Assembly (NCBI RefSeq): GCF_001007875.1
Contig: NZ_CP011412.1
Location: 1,488,001-1,552,000 of the forward strand
Reading direction: 5' to 3'
Length of the DNA: 64,000 bases
Source of the DNA: Sedimenticola thiotaurini
GTDB taxonomy: Bacteria > Pseudomonadota > Gammaproteobacteria > Chromatiales > Chromatiaceae
The notes beneath the pieces are model-generated. The model was not told the origin of the DNA. It saw nothing but the letters and a program-made list of their open reading frames with translations, and did not search any database. The number at the start of each line of letters is the position of its first letter. The stretch's first letter is position 1. The position numbers and the translations under genes are program-made. This document shows positions 16,552 to 25,115 of this stretch, piece after piece.

Positions 16552-17268
16552 TCAGGTCGGGTCAGCAAATCGCAGCAGAAAGGGGGAGAGGTAGCGGGCA
16601 CTCTCTCCACTATAAACGCGCGGCGCATTATAGATGACCAGCCGACGACTGACGAACATTTCAGCACGGTATGCAAATGTGAGCGCCGCCACTTTGGCCC
16701 GGCTGTGGGGGTGACCGGCAAAATCGACCCGCCCCACCAGGTACAGCCCCAGGGATGCAGCCAGGGCCACAACCCGATCAATCCCGTGCAGGGGAATCAG
16801 CAGGTAAAACCGGCCCGCGGGCGCTATCAGCCGGGTTACCAGCCGCAGCAGCTCGTCGTGGGGCAGCTGATCGGCATGCCGGGCCAGGCTGCGCAGAGGG
16901 GCGCTGTTTCTGCTGTGCTGCTCGAAAAAGGGCGGATTACAGATAATCAGGTCAAAGCGGCCCTGGCAACATTCAGCATAGGCCTGGATGGATCCGGATA
17001 CCAGCTCCAGCCGGCCGGCCCAGGGGCTGTGGGAAAAATTGACCGCAGCGTCACGGCACGCTTCGGGCGTCAATTCCACCGCTGTCACATGGCCCGCCCC
17101 CAGCTGTGCCAGCATCAGGGACAGCAGTCCGCTGCCGGCACCGATATCCAGCACCCGCTCGCCACCCGCCAGCGGCGCCATGGCACCGAACAGGGTGGCA
17201 TCGGTGCACACCTTCATGGCGCTCTCCTGCTGCCGTACGCTGAACTGCTGGAAACGGAAGGTCGACAC
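16552..17268 (-). CDS. trmN6: tRNA1(Val) (adenine(37)-N6)-methyltransferase
   Basis: 238 residues. The SAM-binding motif I is VLDIGAGSGLLSLML, and the N6-adenine methyltransferase motif IV is NPPFF. The start FRFQQFSVRQQESAMKVCTDATLFGAM matches the YfiC/TrmN6 N-terminus (F.QF.I.q....MKVgTDg.LLGaW). The enzyme methylates A37 of tRNA-Val. It ends 50 bases before the ppc start and begins 7 bases after the HugZ-like gene, so tight cotranscription is likely. Confidence 0.93.
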   Translation of the reverse strand: MSTFRFQQFSVRQQESAMKVCTDATLFGAMAPLAGGERVLDIGAGSGLLSLMLAQLGAGHVTAVELTPEACRDAAVNFSHSPWAGRLELVSGSIQAYAECCQGRFDLIICNPPFFEQHSRNSAPLRSLARHADQLPHDELLRLVTRLIAPAGRFYLLIPLHGIDRVVALAASLGLYLVGRVDFAGHPHSRAKVAALTFAYRAEMFVSRRLVIYNAPRVYSGESARYLSPFLLRFADPT

Positions 17269-17275
17269 CGGGCAC

Positions 17276-17782
17276 TCAACCGGGGGGTAAAACCGGACTC
17301 AGTCGGCCAGCCGGCAGCTCCAGCTGGTAGGTTTTACCGAACCCAACCACGTAGTGGCCCGCCGTCGGGGTCAGCACAAACAGGTGAAAATCCGGCAGAC
17401 CCTTTAACAGCGCCACCGTGTCACCGAAGCGCTGCTCCAGCCGGGCAAGCATTTCCCCGTAATCGGGATCGCTCCGGGAGAGCTCATCCGCCCGGCACTT
17501 GAGCACCAGCCGTTCCCGAGCAAACGGGTTACGGGACTCCGCCTCCGCCCGGATAAACAGGATGGCGGCCCAGCCCTGCTGCTGCAGGTTACGGGTATGT
17601 CCGGCCAGTTCGCTGACAAAGATATAGAAACGGCCGGCCTGATCACGCACATAGGGGGCGTAACTGATCTCCGGCTGGCCATCAGCCGTTACCGTGGAGA
17701 GCAGCAGGGTCTGGTGGGCTTCGATCAGGGCCTGATAATCCGCCTCGGCCCGCTGCAGATCGGTTGAATCGGGATTGGACAT
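17276..17782 (-). CDS. HugZ-like pyridoxamine 5'-phosphate oxidase-fold protein
   Basis: 168 residues from ATG 17782 (MSNPDSTDLQRAE). The split-barrel flavin-binding fold is indicated by LIEAHQTLLLSTVTADGQPEISYAPYV and AGHTRNLQQQGWAAILFI. The pattern resembles the N-terminal domain of HugZ heme-utilisation proteins, but the C-terminal heme-oxygenase extension (DUF2470) is absent. FLDF is replaced by LPDFHLFVLTPTAGHYVVGFGKTY, typical of the group. A flavin- or heme-binding role is inferred. Confidence 0.78.
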   Translation of the reverse strand: MSNPDSTDLQRAEADYQALIEAHQTLLLSTVTADGQPEISYAPYVRDQAGRFYIFVSELAGHTRNLQQQGWAAILFIRAEAESRNPFARERLVLKCRADELSRSDPDYGEMLARLEQRFGDTVALLKGLPDFHLFVLTPTAGHYVVGFGKTYQLELPAGRLSPVLPPG

Positions 17783-17855
17783 GGACACTCTCAGCCTAGG
17801 CAAACAGGTCTCCATGCTGACACGAGCCGGCGTCGAGATAAACCCCGCCTGCGGC

Positions 17856-19067
17856 TCAGTAGACGCTCGGTTTGGGATCGGAGAGGATCAGGTCAGGCAT
17901 GGAGAAGGGTGCCAGACGCTCAATAAAATCCACCATCTCCAGTGCCGGCGAGGCCCGGAAAAAGCGCGCCATGGGCCGGTCCATCCAGAGCCGGTCGGAA
18001 TAGAGAAAGATGTTGTGTGGAGTGTCGCCGATACCGTCCCGGTTGCGGTCGAAGCCCCGGTAGGTATCCCACTGGTTACCCCGCCAATCGTTATCCAGGG
18101 CACTGGAGGCGGCACTCACCGCAATGGTGGTGATATTGCCGGTAAAGCGGTTGCCATGGACCACGTGCCCACCCTTTTCGCCATAGAAGTACATGGCCAC
18201 ATCGTTGTAGGCAAAATGGTTGTTCCTGAGATAGATGATATTGCCCGGATCGGTAGGTGAGTTGGCGGTCAGGCCGACGGCACAGCGCACAATATCGTTG
18301 GACTCCAGCCGTACCTGGGAGCTCTCTTTCACCGCCAGGGCCGAGCTGGTGATATCCGGCATATTGAGCAGGTGGTTTTCACGGACCACCACGCCATTTG
18401 AGTAGACCAGCACGATGCCGGCGATATTGCGCAGCAGGGTATTCCGGGCGATCAGGTTGTCCGGGGAAAAGATCAGCTCCATGCCGATACGGCTGTCTTC
18501 AATGGTATTGCCGATAAAGCGGTTATCCGACGCGTTGGCGAACACCACGTCCCTGACCCGGCTGATATGGTTGCCCTGCATGAGATTTTCACGGCTGTAC
18601 CAGATACGGATGCCCTCGCCACGCAGACTGGGCACTTCGGGACGGGACTCTATCCGGTTGTTGCGCACCACATTGCCATCGGACTGGCGGATATGAATCC
18701 CGAACAGGACATTGTCTATGCGATTATCCTCCACCAGCGCCCCGTTCCCCAGCAACAGCAGGGCAGCGTCCACCTGGTCATGGGAGTTGCCGGAGTTGGT
18801 CAGGTGCAGTCCGCGCACCGTCACCCCGTCCGCCTCAACTGTCAGTACGGTACCACTGCCCTCGCCATCCACTGTCACCTCGCCCTGGCCGTCGATGGTG
18901 ATCGGCTGCCGGATCACCGCCGGACCGGCATAGCTTCCGGCCGGCAGAGTCAGCACCCCGCCCGGCGGGGTCAGATCGATAAACAGTTGCAGGGGCGGGA
19001 GTGCAAATCCCAAGGCGGGCAGCAGGCAACCAACCAGGACAGAGACCAGCAGAGATAACCGTTTCAT
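17856..19067 (-). CDS. NosD-like right-handed beta-helix periplasmic protein
   Basis: 403 residues from ATG 19067 with a signal peptide ending GFA. Residues about 55-330 form a parallel beta-helix with repeated RNN and NNRI turns (VEDNRIDNV, VVRNNRIES, RFIGNTIEDS). A NosD/DUF1565-like end follows: NQWDTYRGFDRNRDGIGDTPH. In denitrifiers NosD helps assemble the Cu sites of N2O reductase, but no nosZ, nosF or nosY lies in the window. It may be a remote accessory gene or serve another copper or carbohydrate-binding role. Confidence 0.82.
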   Translation of the reverse strand: MKRLSLLVSVLVGCLLPALGFALPPLQLFIDLTPPGGVLTLPAGSYAGPAVIRQPITIDGQGEVTVDGEGSGTVLTVEADGVTVRGLHLTNSGNSHDQVDAALLLLGNGALVEDNRIDNVLFGIHIRQSDGNVVRNNRIESRPEVPSLRGEGIRIWYSRENLMQGNHISRVRDVVFANASDNRFIGNTIEDSRIGMELIFSPDNLIARNTLLRNIAGIVLVYSNGVVVRENHLLNMPDITSSALAVKESSQVRLESNDIVRCAVGLTANSPTDPGNIIYLRNNHFAYNDVAMYFYGEKGGHVVHGNRFTGNITTIAVSAASSALDNDWRGNQWDTYRGFDRNRDGIGDTPHNIFLYSDRLWMDRPMARFFRASPALEMVDFIERLAPFSMPDLILSDPKPSVY

Positions 19068-19336
19068 GGCGGATGTTTGGCAATAAGCTCCAGTGAGTCG
19101 CGCTGACATTGTGAAGGACGCAACAATCGAACCATTGCCGTCCTATTTGACATATCAAGAGTAGGGTTATTGTGGTGCAGCGTCCTTGAGAAAAATCAAT
19201 TCAATCCGACCAACCGGCAGCGGGCCCGCCCATGTCCCCCTCTCACCGGGATAACCCCTATAACCCGGACGACCACAATTTCCCACGCTTACTATACTCA
19301 GGAGAAGATTGAGCGATGAGAGTGAGAGGTGCAGCC

Positions 19337-19780
19337 ATGTTTGTGGAAAATCTGCTGGCGGATAAGGATGACCAGATCTGGTCCATCACGCCGGACGCAA
19401 CGGTTTATGAAGCACTGGTGCAGATGGATCGGAAGAATATCGGTGCTCTGCTGGTGATTCAGGGGGGAGAGTTGATCGGCATCCTGTCCGAGCGGGACTA
19501 CGCGCGCAAGATCATTATCAAGGGCAAATCATCCAGAGAGACCCTGGTGAAAGAGGTGATGACCACAGAAGTCTGCTACGTGGGCAGGAAGACGCGCATG
19601 GAGGAGTGCCTGGCCATCATGTCGGACAAGCGCATTCGCCACCTGCCGGTCATGGAGGACGACCAGTTGATCGGCCTGGTCAGTATCGGCGACGTGGTCA
19701 AGAGCATCATCAATGAGCAGGAGATCGTCATCGATCACCTGTACAACTACATCCACGGGGTCTACTACTCACCGCACTGA
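19337..19780 (+). CDS. CBS-pair domain protein
   Basis: 147 residues from ATG 19337 (MFVENLLADKDDQ), 7 bases after AGAGG. An in-frame ATG at 19316 would add 7 residues and has AGGAG 11 bases away. A TATACT at 19293-19298 would start transcription within that AGGAG, which favours 19337. Two CBS motifs are clear: DATVYEALVQMDRKNIGALLVI with SERDYARKI, and RMEECLAIMSDKRIRHLPVM with GDVVKSII. CBS pairs bind adenosyl ligands and regulate a partner. The gene's end overlaps the end of the convergent kinase gene by 16 bases. Confidence 0.9.
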   Translation: MFVENLLADKDDQIWSITPDATVYEALVQMDRKNIGALLVIQGGELIGILSERDYARKIIIKGKSSRETLVKEVMTTEVCYVGRKTRMEECLAIMSDKRIRHLPVMEDDQLIGLVSIGDVVKSIINEQEIVIDHLYNYIHGVYYSPH

Positions 19781-21834
19781 GCGCCGGCCGGAACCGGGAA
19801 AATAACCCGGAACGCCGCACCGGGCTGCTGGTTGAGTACATCCACCCGACCACCCATGGCAGCGGCCAACTGGCTGACCAGGGCCAGTCCGATCCCGGTA
19901 CCAACGGTCTCCCGGGTCAGTTCATTTTCAGAGCGATAAAACAGTCGGAAGATCTTTTTCATCTGGTCCCGGGGCACGCCGGGACCAAAATCCCGGACCG
20001 TGAACACCACCTGGTTGTGCCGTTCCAGCGCTGCCCCTATCTCGATTCGCTGCACTTCTGCCCGGGCGGAGAACTTCAGCGCATTGTCCACCAGGTTGAT
20101 CATGATCTGGCTGAAGCTGTCACTGTCCAGCTTCAGCATGTTGTCCCCTACCACCCCGTCGCTGTGGAGCTCCAGCTGAAAACCGGCCCGGGCCACCGGA
20201 GCACTGATTTTCGTCCGGATACTCTCCATCAGTTGCGCCACACTGACCGGCTTCAACTCCAGGACCAGGCCGTTGCGGGTCATGCGGGCCAGTTGCAGTA
20301 CATTATTGATCAGGCGGCTGAGACGTTCACTCTCGTCATAGATGTAGTCGTAATAGGCCCGCTTTTTCTCTTCACTGGCCCAGCCCTCCCGCAACATCTC
20401 CCCATACATGCGGATCGAGGTCAGAGGTGTCTTCAGTTCATGGCTGATGGCGGAGACAAAATCCTGTTGCTGCCGCGCCAGCGCGATCTGGCGCAGACCG
20501 AGCCGATAGAGCAGATAGAAGCCGCCACACAGCACCAGCAGCAGGATCAGTGCCACCCAGAGGATCAGTCGTCCCCCCGGCCCGGCCGGCAGCTGCCGGA
20601 TACTGTAGATCAACACCATTTCACTCAGGGGAGCGGCAAGACGCGTGCGGTAGAGCAGCGAACCCGTCACGGCCTGGGCCCGGCTCTGGTAAGCGGCGGC
20701 AAGCTGACCACTGAAGGTGCTGAACAGCTCGCCCCGGTAGGCGACGGTCAGCTCACTCATGCCGGACAGGTTGGTCTCCCGGAACAGGTCGCCGATGGCC
20801 GCCTGCAGAAACGGTTGCTGCTCGATCAGCAACCCCTGGATAAAGCGTCGCCCATCCCGCCACACCTTGCGAAACAGCACCAGATGGCCACTATCCAGCA
20901 GGCTGAACTCAAACGGATCCAGCTCACTCTCAAAGGTGTGGATGCGCAGGCCGGACTGACCGGGTCGGGCAGCCGCCGGATCGCCATCAACTTCCGCCTC
21001 GATGGACGTCGGTGCCGGCAGTGCGCTGCGCTCCTTGCGGGCCGTACGCGCCTTGCTCACGGCCACCTTGGGAGCCTCAGGAGCGGCCAGCTGTTCCTCG
21101 AATCGGCGGTCGAGCTGCAGATCCTCCACCCGGCTGCGCGGTTGACTGATGCCCGCTTTGTTCGCCGGTTGGACTTTGCGCTGCACCTGGTTCAGGGCAT
21201 CAAACGCCGCCTGGGGCTGACCGGCACGACCCGCCCGCAGGGCATCGGGTGCGCTGGACAAGCTGCCGGTGGACGGGCGCAGTGAGCTATCATCCGCCGT
21301 CCCATGCTCATCTATCGCCGGGGCGGGAGCCACCGCCGCCTGAACCAGCCGGTTCTCACTGAGGATCTGCTGTAACCGGTTGTGCAGTGACTGTCGCTGT
21401 GCCAGTTCCGCCGCGGAGATACCGTAGCGGGCCGCCTGATCCGGCGGAGCCGGCAACAGCGGCGTACTGAAACGGCCGGCATCATCCACCTGGAAATAGC
21501 CGATCACCCCAGGCAGTGGCGCCTCCACCGGATAGCGGGACAGGGCCGAGCGCTGCACAAATCCCGCCCGGGCCTCCCCCGCCACCACCAGGAAGGCGTA
21601 GTCGGTAAAACCGCGCTGCTCTTCGGTTCCGACCAGGCGCATCAGGCGTTCATTGATACGGCTACTCAGCTCCTCCGCCTGCACCCGGTAGAGGTGGAAC
21701 GCCTCCCACTTGAGCTGGCTGTAGGATTGCTGGATCAGTATGCCGGAGGGGATCAGCAGCGCCAGGAAAAACAGCAGCAGCCAGCGACGCAGCTGTGCGG
21801 GACTGAGACCGGCCAATCGGGATCCAGAGCCCAT
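19765..21834 (-). CDS. Sensor histidine kinase with large Pro/Ala-rich extracytoplasmic region
   Basis: 689 residues from ATG 21834. The first transmembrane helix is at about 17-35 (LLLFFLALLIPSGILIQQ) and the second at about 415-440. The roughly 380-residue periplasmic part contains a Pro/Ala-rich, low-complexity stretch at about 165-300 (PAPAIDEHG..., ERSALPAPTS). The cytosolic half has HisKA with ISHELKTPLTS, the N box NLVDNALKF, the G1 box DFGPGVP and G2 GTGIGLALV. Its start lies 2 bases after the regulator's stop, so they form one operon and probably a cognate pair. Confidence 0.92.
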   Translation of the reverse strand: MGSGSRLAGLSPAQLRRWLLLFFLALLIPSGILIQQSYSQLKWEAFHLYRVQAEELSSRINERLMRLVGTEEQRGFTDYAFLVVAGEARAGFVQRSALSRYPVEAPLPGVIGYFQVDDAGRFSTPLLPAPPDQAARYGISAAELAQRQSLHNRLQQILSENRLVQAAVAPAPAIDEHGTADDSSLRPSTGSLSSAPDALRAGRAGQPQAAFDALNQVQRKVQPANKAGISQPRSRVEDLQLDRRFEEQLAAPEAPKVAVSKARTARKERSALPAPTSIEAEVDGDPAAARPGQSGLRIHTFESELDPFEFSLLDSGHLVLFRKVWRDGRRFIQGLLIEQQPFLQAAIGDLFRETNLSGMSELTVAYRGELFSTFSGQLAAAYQSRAQAVTGSLLYRTRLAAPLSEMVLIYSIRQLPAGPGGRLILWVALILLLVLCGGFYLLYRLGLRQIALARQQQDFVSAISHELKTPLTSIRMYGEMLREGWASEEKKRAYYDYIYDESERLSRLINNVLQLARMTRNGLVLELKPVSVAQLMESIRTKISAPVARAGFQLELHSDGVVGDNMLKLDSDSFSQIMINLVDNALKFSARAEVQRIEIGAALERHNQVVFTVRDFGPGVPRDQMKKIFRLFYRSENELTRETVGTGIGLALVSQLAAAMGGRVDVLNQQPGAAFRVIFPVPAGAQCGE

Positions 21835-21836
21835 GG

Positions 21837-22538
21837 CTACTCCACCAGCAACCGGTAACCGGCGCCGCGTACCGTCACCAGGTAACGGGGATTGGTTGCG
21901 TCCGGCTCGATCTTGCGCCGCAGCTTGGCGATATGGATATCCACCGTGCGGGTCTCCAGGTCGAGATTCCGGGCATAGCCCCACACCCGGGTCAGCAGTT
22001 CATCCCGGGAGACCGGCCGTTCCGCGTTGGCATGCAGATACTGCAGCAGCTCCATCTCCCGGCGGGTAAAGGCGTGCTCCTGATCCCCGCAGCGACCGGA
22101 CAGATTGCGGCAATCCAGCTCCACGGTGTCACCCAGCCGTATCCGGTTCTCCACCTCACCACTGACCCGTGCCCGGCGCAACACCGCCTGCACACGCAGC
22201 ACCAGTTGGGCGACCGAAAACGGCTTTGCCACGTAGTCGTCGGCCCCCAGGGAGAGTCCCTGGATCACATCTTCGTCAGCACTCTTGGCGGTCAACATGA
22301 TGATCGGCTGTTCCCGATCCTGCTCCCTCACCTGGGCACAGATATCGAAACCGTTGACGCCGGGCAGCATCACGTCCAGCAGGAGCAGATCATAGCGTCC
22401 ACTCAGGGCCAGCCGCAGCCCCTCCCGGCCATCTTCGGCGCACTCCACCTGGTAGCCATGAAACACGAACAGATCCACCAGGCCGGTGCGTATGGCCGGT
22501 TCATCTTCCACTATCAACAGACGGATCTTGCGTGACAT
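21837..22538 (-). CDS. OmpR/PhoB-family response regulator
   Basis: 233 residues. The receiver domain begins RLLIVEDEPAIRTGL; LLLLDVMLPGVNGFD carries the phosphorylatable Asp, and AKPFS the conserved Lys. The C-terminal winged helix has FTRREMELLQYLHANAERPVSRDELLTRVWGY and the terminal RGAGYRLL. It is transcribed with the kinase gene directly downstream and is divergent from the pspA-like operon, whose promoter region has OmpR-like direct repeats. It probably controls both. Confidence 0.95.
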   Translation of the reverse strand: MSRKIRLLIVEDEPAIRTGLVDLFVFHGYQVECAEDGREGLRLALSGRYDLLLLDVMLPGVNGFDICAQVREQDREQPIIMLTAKSADEDVIQGLSLGADDYVAKPFSVAQLVLRVQAVLRRARVSGEVENRIRLGDTVELDCRNLSGRCGDQEHAFTRREMELLQYLHANAERPVSRDELLTRVWGYARNLDLETRTVDIHIAKLRRKIEPDATNPRYLVTVRGAGYRLLVE

Positions 22539-22608
22539 CGCTTCCCAGACTCTCTGACATACGGTTTCAGACTGCCCAAAAGCCTACCAGTTTGTGTGAA
22601 CAGCGACA

Positions 22609-22650
22609 TGTAAAACTTTTGTAAACCGGCAGCGGATCATTTTACAAAAC
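22609..22650. promoter_or_regulatory. TGTAAA repeat cluster in the divergent promoter region
   Basis: TGTAAAAC (22609-22616) and TGTAAACC (22620-22627) start 11 bases apart, one helical turn. The exact 9-bp inverse of TTTTGTAAA (22617-22625) appears at 22641-22649. Tandem half-sites spaced about 11 bp are how OmpR/PhoB-type regulators bind. The cluster lies between the regulator gene and the pspA-like gene, so it is a good candidate operator for the adjacent regulator. Confidence 0.55.
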
Positions 22651-22727
22651 CGCTCCTACAAGCGGCCGATGGCCAACCCTAGACTGTATCCATCCCATCA
22701 CCAGGACCAGTCAACAGGAGGTCATCC

Positions 22728-23264
22728 ATGGCATTGATAAACCGAATATCCCGACTCTTCCGGGCCGACCTGCATGCGGTACTCGACCGTATAGAGGAGC
22801 CGGATCTGCTGCTTAAACAGGCGATCCGGGAGATGGAGTCGGCCTACGCCGAGCAGAGCCAACGCAGTCGCCTGCTTAAGCATGAACTGGCGCAGCTGAA
22901 CAGCCGCCTGCAGGGGTGGCAGGAGAAGCTGGCCGGCATGGATCAGGAGCTGGATATCTGTTTTCAATCAGACCAGGAGTCCCTGGCCAGGCAGCTGATC
23001 CGGAAAAAACTGGAGCTGGCACAGTTCGCCGAGCAACAGCAGCGCCGCCGTGACAGCCTGCACCAGACCCTGGCCGAACTGTCCAGGCGTCAGGATGAGA
23101 ACCGCACCCGACTGGAGAGCCTGCGTCAGAAGGCCCGGTTGCTGGCAAGTGACGCAGCACCGGACAGGGAGCACAACAGCGGAGGCCCCGAACCGATCCG
23201 GGTCGAGGAGGCGGACGTGGAGGTCGCCTTTCTGCGGGAGAAACAGCGCAGGAGTCAGTCATGA
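22728..23264 (+). CDS. PspA/IM30-family membrane-stress protein (short form)
   Basis: 178 residues against about 222 in E. coli PspA. It is almost entirely coiled coil. The N-terminus LINRISRLFRADLHAVLDRIEEPDLLLKQAIREME is the diagnostic PspA helix, where an amphipathic segment docks on the membrane, but the characteristic later helices are shortened. A strong CAGGAGG precedes the start. The stop overlaps the next ATG by 4 bases (ATGA). No pspB, pspC or pspF lies nearby, so sigma-54/PspF control is not expected; the divergent two-component system is the likely regulator. Confidence 0.85.
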   Translation: MALINRISRLFRADLHAVLDRIEEPDLLLKQAIREMESAYAEQSQRSRLLKHELAQLNSRLQGWQEKLAGMDQELDICFQSDQESLARQLIRKKLELAQFAEQQQRRRDSLHQTLAELSRRQDENRTRLESLRQKARLLASDAAPDREHNSGGPEPIRVEEADVEVAFLREKQRRSQS

Positions 23265-23833
23265 AACGGCCCACTTTTCTGGAAGGGGTCGGCATCGCCC
23301 TGGCCGCCAGCCTGACCGGTTCGATCCTGTTCAGCGCCCTGTCACCGGTGATGCCGGATCTCCCCCTGCTGAAACTGCTGATTGCCGGGCTCGGCCTGGC
23401 CTACAGTCTCTACCTGTTCCGACGCAGCAGTGAACGGCTGGGTCGGCTGGTTACCGCCGTTGTCTGGCTGATCTGCGCCATCCTGATCGGCTTGCTGGAT
23501 CCGCCGCTCACGCTCTATCTGGCGCTGCACATCGGCCTGATCTGGCTGATTCGCTCGCTCTATTTCCACAGCAGTCCGCTCTCTGCCCTGGCGGACCTGG
23601 GGCTGAGCGGACTGGGCCTGGCGGCCGCCATCTGGGCGGCCCTGCACACCGGCAGCCTGCTGCTCACCATCTGGTGCTTTTTTCTGTTGCAGGCGCTGTT
23701 CAGCGCCATCCCCGCCGATCTGAAAAAAACCACCCGGGACAACCGATCGTCAGGGCACTCAACCGACCGCTTCCAGCAGGCCGAACAGGCCGCCGAGGCC
23801 GCTCTGTGTCGCCTGACATCCATGCATCGATAA
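23261..23833 (+). CDS. Polytopic membrane protein of the PspA-like operon
   Basis: 190 residues with about six hydrophobic helices between residues 7 and 150. Examples are LALHIGLIWLIRSLYF and SLLLTIWCFFLLQALF. A hydrophilic, basic then acidic tail follows (about 155-190). I recognise no domain name. Translation is coupled to the PspA-like gene by a 4-base overlap, and the VWA gene follows after 16 bases. It could be the membrane anchor or partner for the PspA-like protein. Confidence 0.8.
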   Translation: MKRPTFLEGVGIALAASLTGSILFSALSPVMPDLPLLKLLIAGLGLAYSLYLFRRSSERLGRLVTAVVWLICAILIGLLDPPLTLYLALHIGLIWLIRSLYFHSSPLSALADLGLSGLGLAAAIWAALHTGSLLLTIWCFFLLQALFSAIPADLKKTTRDNRSSGHSTDRFQQAEQAAEAALCRLTSMHR

Positions 23834-23849
23834 CCAAGGGAACAACATC

Positions 23850-25061
23850 ATGAAAGCAAAAATCATCGCCATTTCGTTATTCACCGCCACCGCAGGCGGT
23901 ATCGTCCTCTATCCCGCCTACCAGGGCACCGGCGCCGTGGCAGCGCCGATCATCCAGCCGGCTCAGCCGCCGCAAACCGATCCGGCCATCCGGCAGCAGC
24001 AGCGCATCGAAGTGGTGTTCGTGCTGGATACCACCGGCAGCATGGGCGGTATGATCCAGGCGGCCAAGGAGAAGATCTGGTCCATCGCCAGCTCCATGGC
24101 TTCCGCCGAGTCGGCCCCGGAGATCCGCATGGGCCTGGTGGCCTATCGGGATCGGGGGGACAGCTATATCACCCGGGTACTGGATCTGTCGGATGATCTG
24201 GACAGCATGTACGCGGCCCTGATGGAGTTCCAGGCGGCGGGTGGCGGCGACGGCCCGGAGAGTGTCAACCAGGCCCTGAATGATGCGCTCAACCGGATCT
24301 CCTGGAGCCAGGATGAGAACAGCTACCGGGTGGTCTTCCTGGTGGGGGATGCACCGCCCCACATGGACTATAACGAAGTGCAATATCCCGCTCTGGTCGG
24401 CCAGGCCAGACAGCGGGGCATCCTGATCAATACCATCCAGTGCGGTGAGGACCGCAACACCCGGCAGAGCTGGAGCCGTATCGCCCAACAGGGCGGCGGC
24501 CGCTATTTCCAGGTGGAACAAAGCGGCGGCGCCCTGGCCATCACCACCCCCTTCGATGCAGAGATCGCCAGCCTGTCAGAAGCGCTGGACCGGACCCGTA
24601 TCTACTACGGCAGCGCGGCAGACAAACGGCTCCAGCAGAAGAAGTTGGCCGCCAGCGAGAAACTGCATGCGGACGCGTCGGTGGCCTCCCGCGCCCGCCG
24701 CGCCACCTTCAACGCCTCGTCGAGCGGCAAGGCGAACTTTCTCGGCAAGGGTGAACTGGTGGATGATATCGCCAGCGGCCGGGTCGATATCGCCACCATT
24801 GAAACGGAAAAACTGCCCGCCCCCATGCAGGCCATGGCGCCGGAGGAGCAGCAGGCGTTGATCGAGGAGCAGGCGGCGACACGTCAGGCACTGCAACAGA
24901 AGATCAGCCGACTGGCGGAACAGCGGGCCGACTATATCCGTCAGAAAGTGGCACAGAGCGGCGAAGCGGAGGAGTCTCTGGATTACAAGCTCTACAGCAC
25001 CATCAGGGAGCAGGCCGTCGAGAAAGGCCTGCACTACCAGGCAGACGCGCCTGCATACTGA
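23850..25061 (+). CDS. Secreted or membrane-anchored von Willebrand A domain protein
   Basis: 403 residues. An N-terminal hydrophobic segment (about 4-30) suggests a signal peptide or anchor, placing the protein outside the cytosol. The VWA domain (about 52-240) starts EVVFVLDTTGSMGGMI; the D-x-T-G-S MIDAS residues are intact, with Asp in YRDRGD and DGPESV nearby. The C-terminal 150 residues are Gln/Glu/Ala-rich and helical (RQALQQKISRLAEQRADYI). No LPXTG-like sorting signal is present. It is the last gene of the PspA-like operon and may be a periplasmic metal-dependent interaction module. Confidence 0.88.
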   Translation: MKAKIIAISLFTATAGGIVLYPAYQGTGAVAAPIIQPAQPPQTDPAIRQQQRIEVVFVLDTTGSMGGMIQAAKEKIWSIASSMASAESAPEIRMGLVAYRDRGDSYITRVLDLSDDLDSMYAALMEFQAAGGGDGPESVNQALNDALNRISWSQDENSYRVVFLVGDAPPHMDYNEVQYPALVGQARQRGILINTIQCGEDRNTRQSWSRIAQQGGGRYFQVEQSGGALAITTPFDAEIASLSEALDRTRIYYGSAADKRLQQKKLAASEKLHADASVASRARRATFNASSSGKANFLGKGELVDDIASGRVDIATIETEKLPAPMQAMAPEEQQALIEEQAATRQALQQKISRLAEQRADYIRQKVAQSGEAEESLDYKLYSTIREQAVEKGLHYQADAPAY

Positions 25062-25115
25062 AGAGGACGGAAAAAAGGGAAGCGATTGGGGATCGGCCGG
25101 CTGGATCGGGCGTCA

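Noticed and set aside
20017-21285. 422-codon rightward frame inside the kinase gene
   Set aside because: Antisense shadow; the kinase HisKA and ATPase boxes explain this DNA.
23850-25061. VWA protein as a sortase substrate
   Set aside because: No LPXTG-like motif, hydrophobic C-terminal helix or sortase gene is present, so the idea is not supported within the window.
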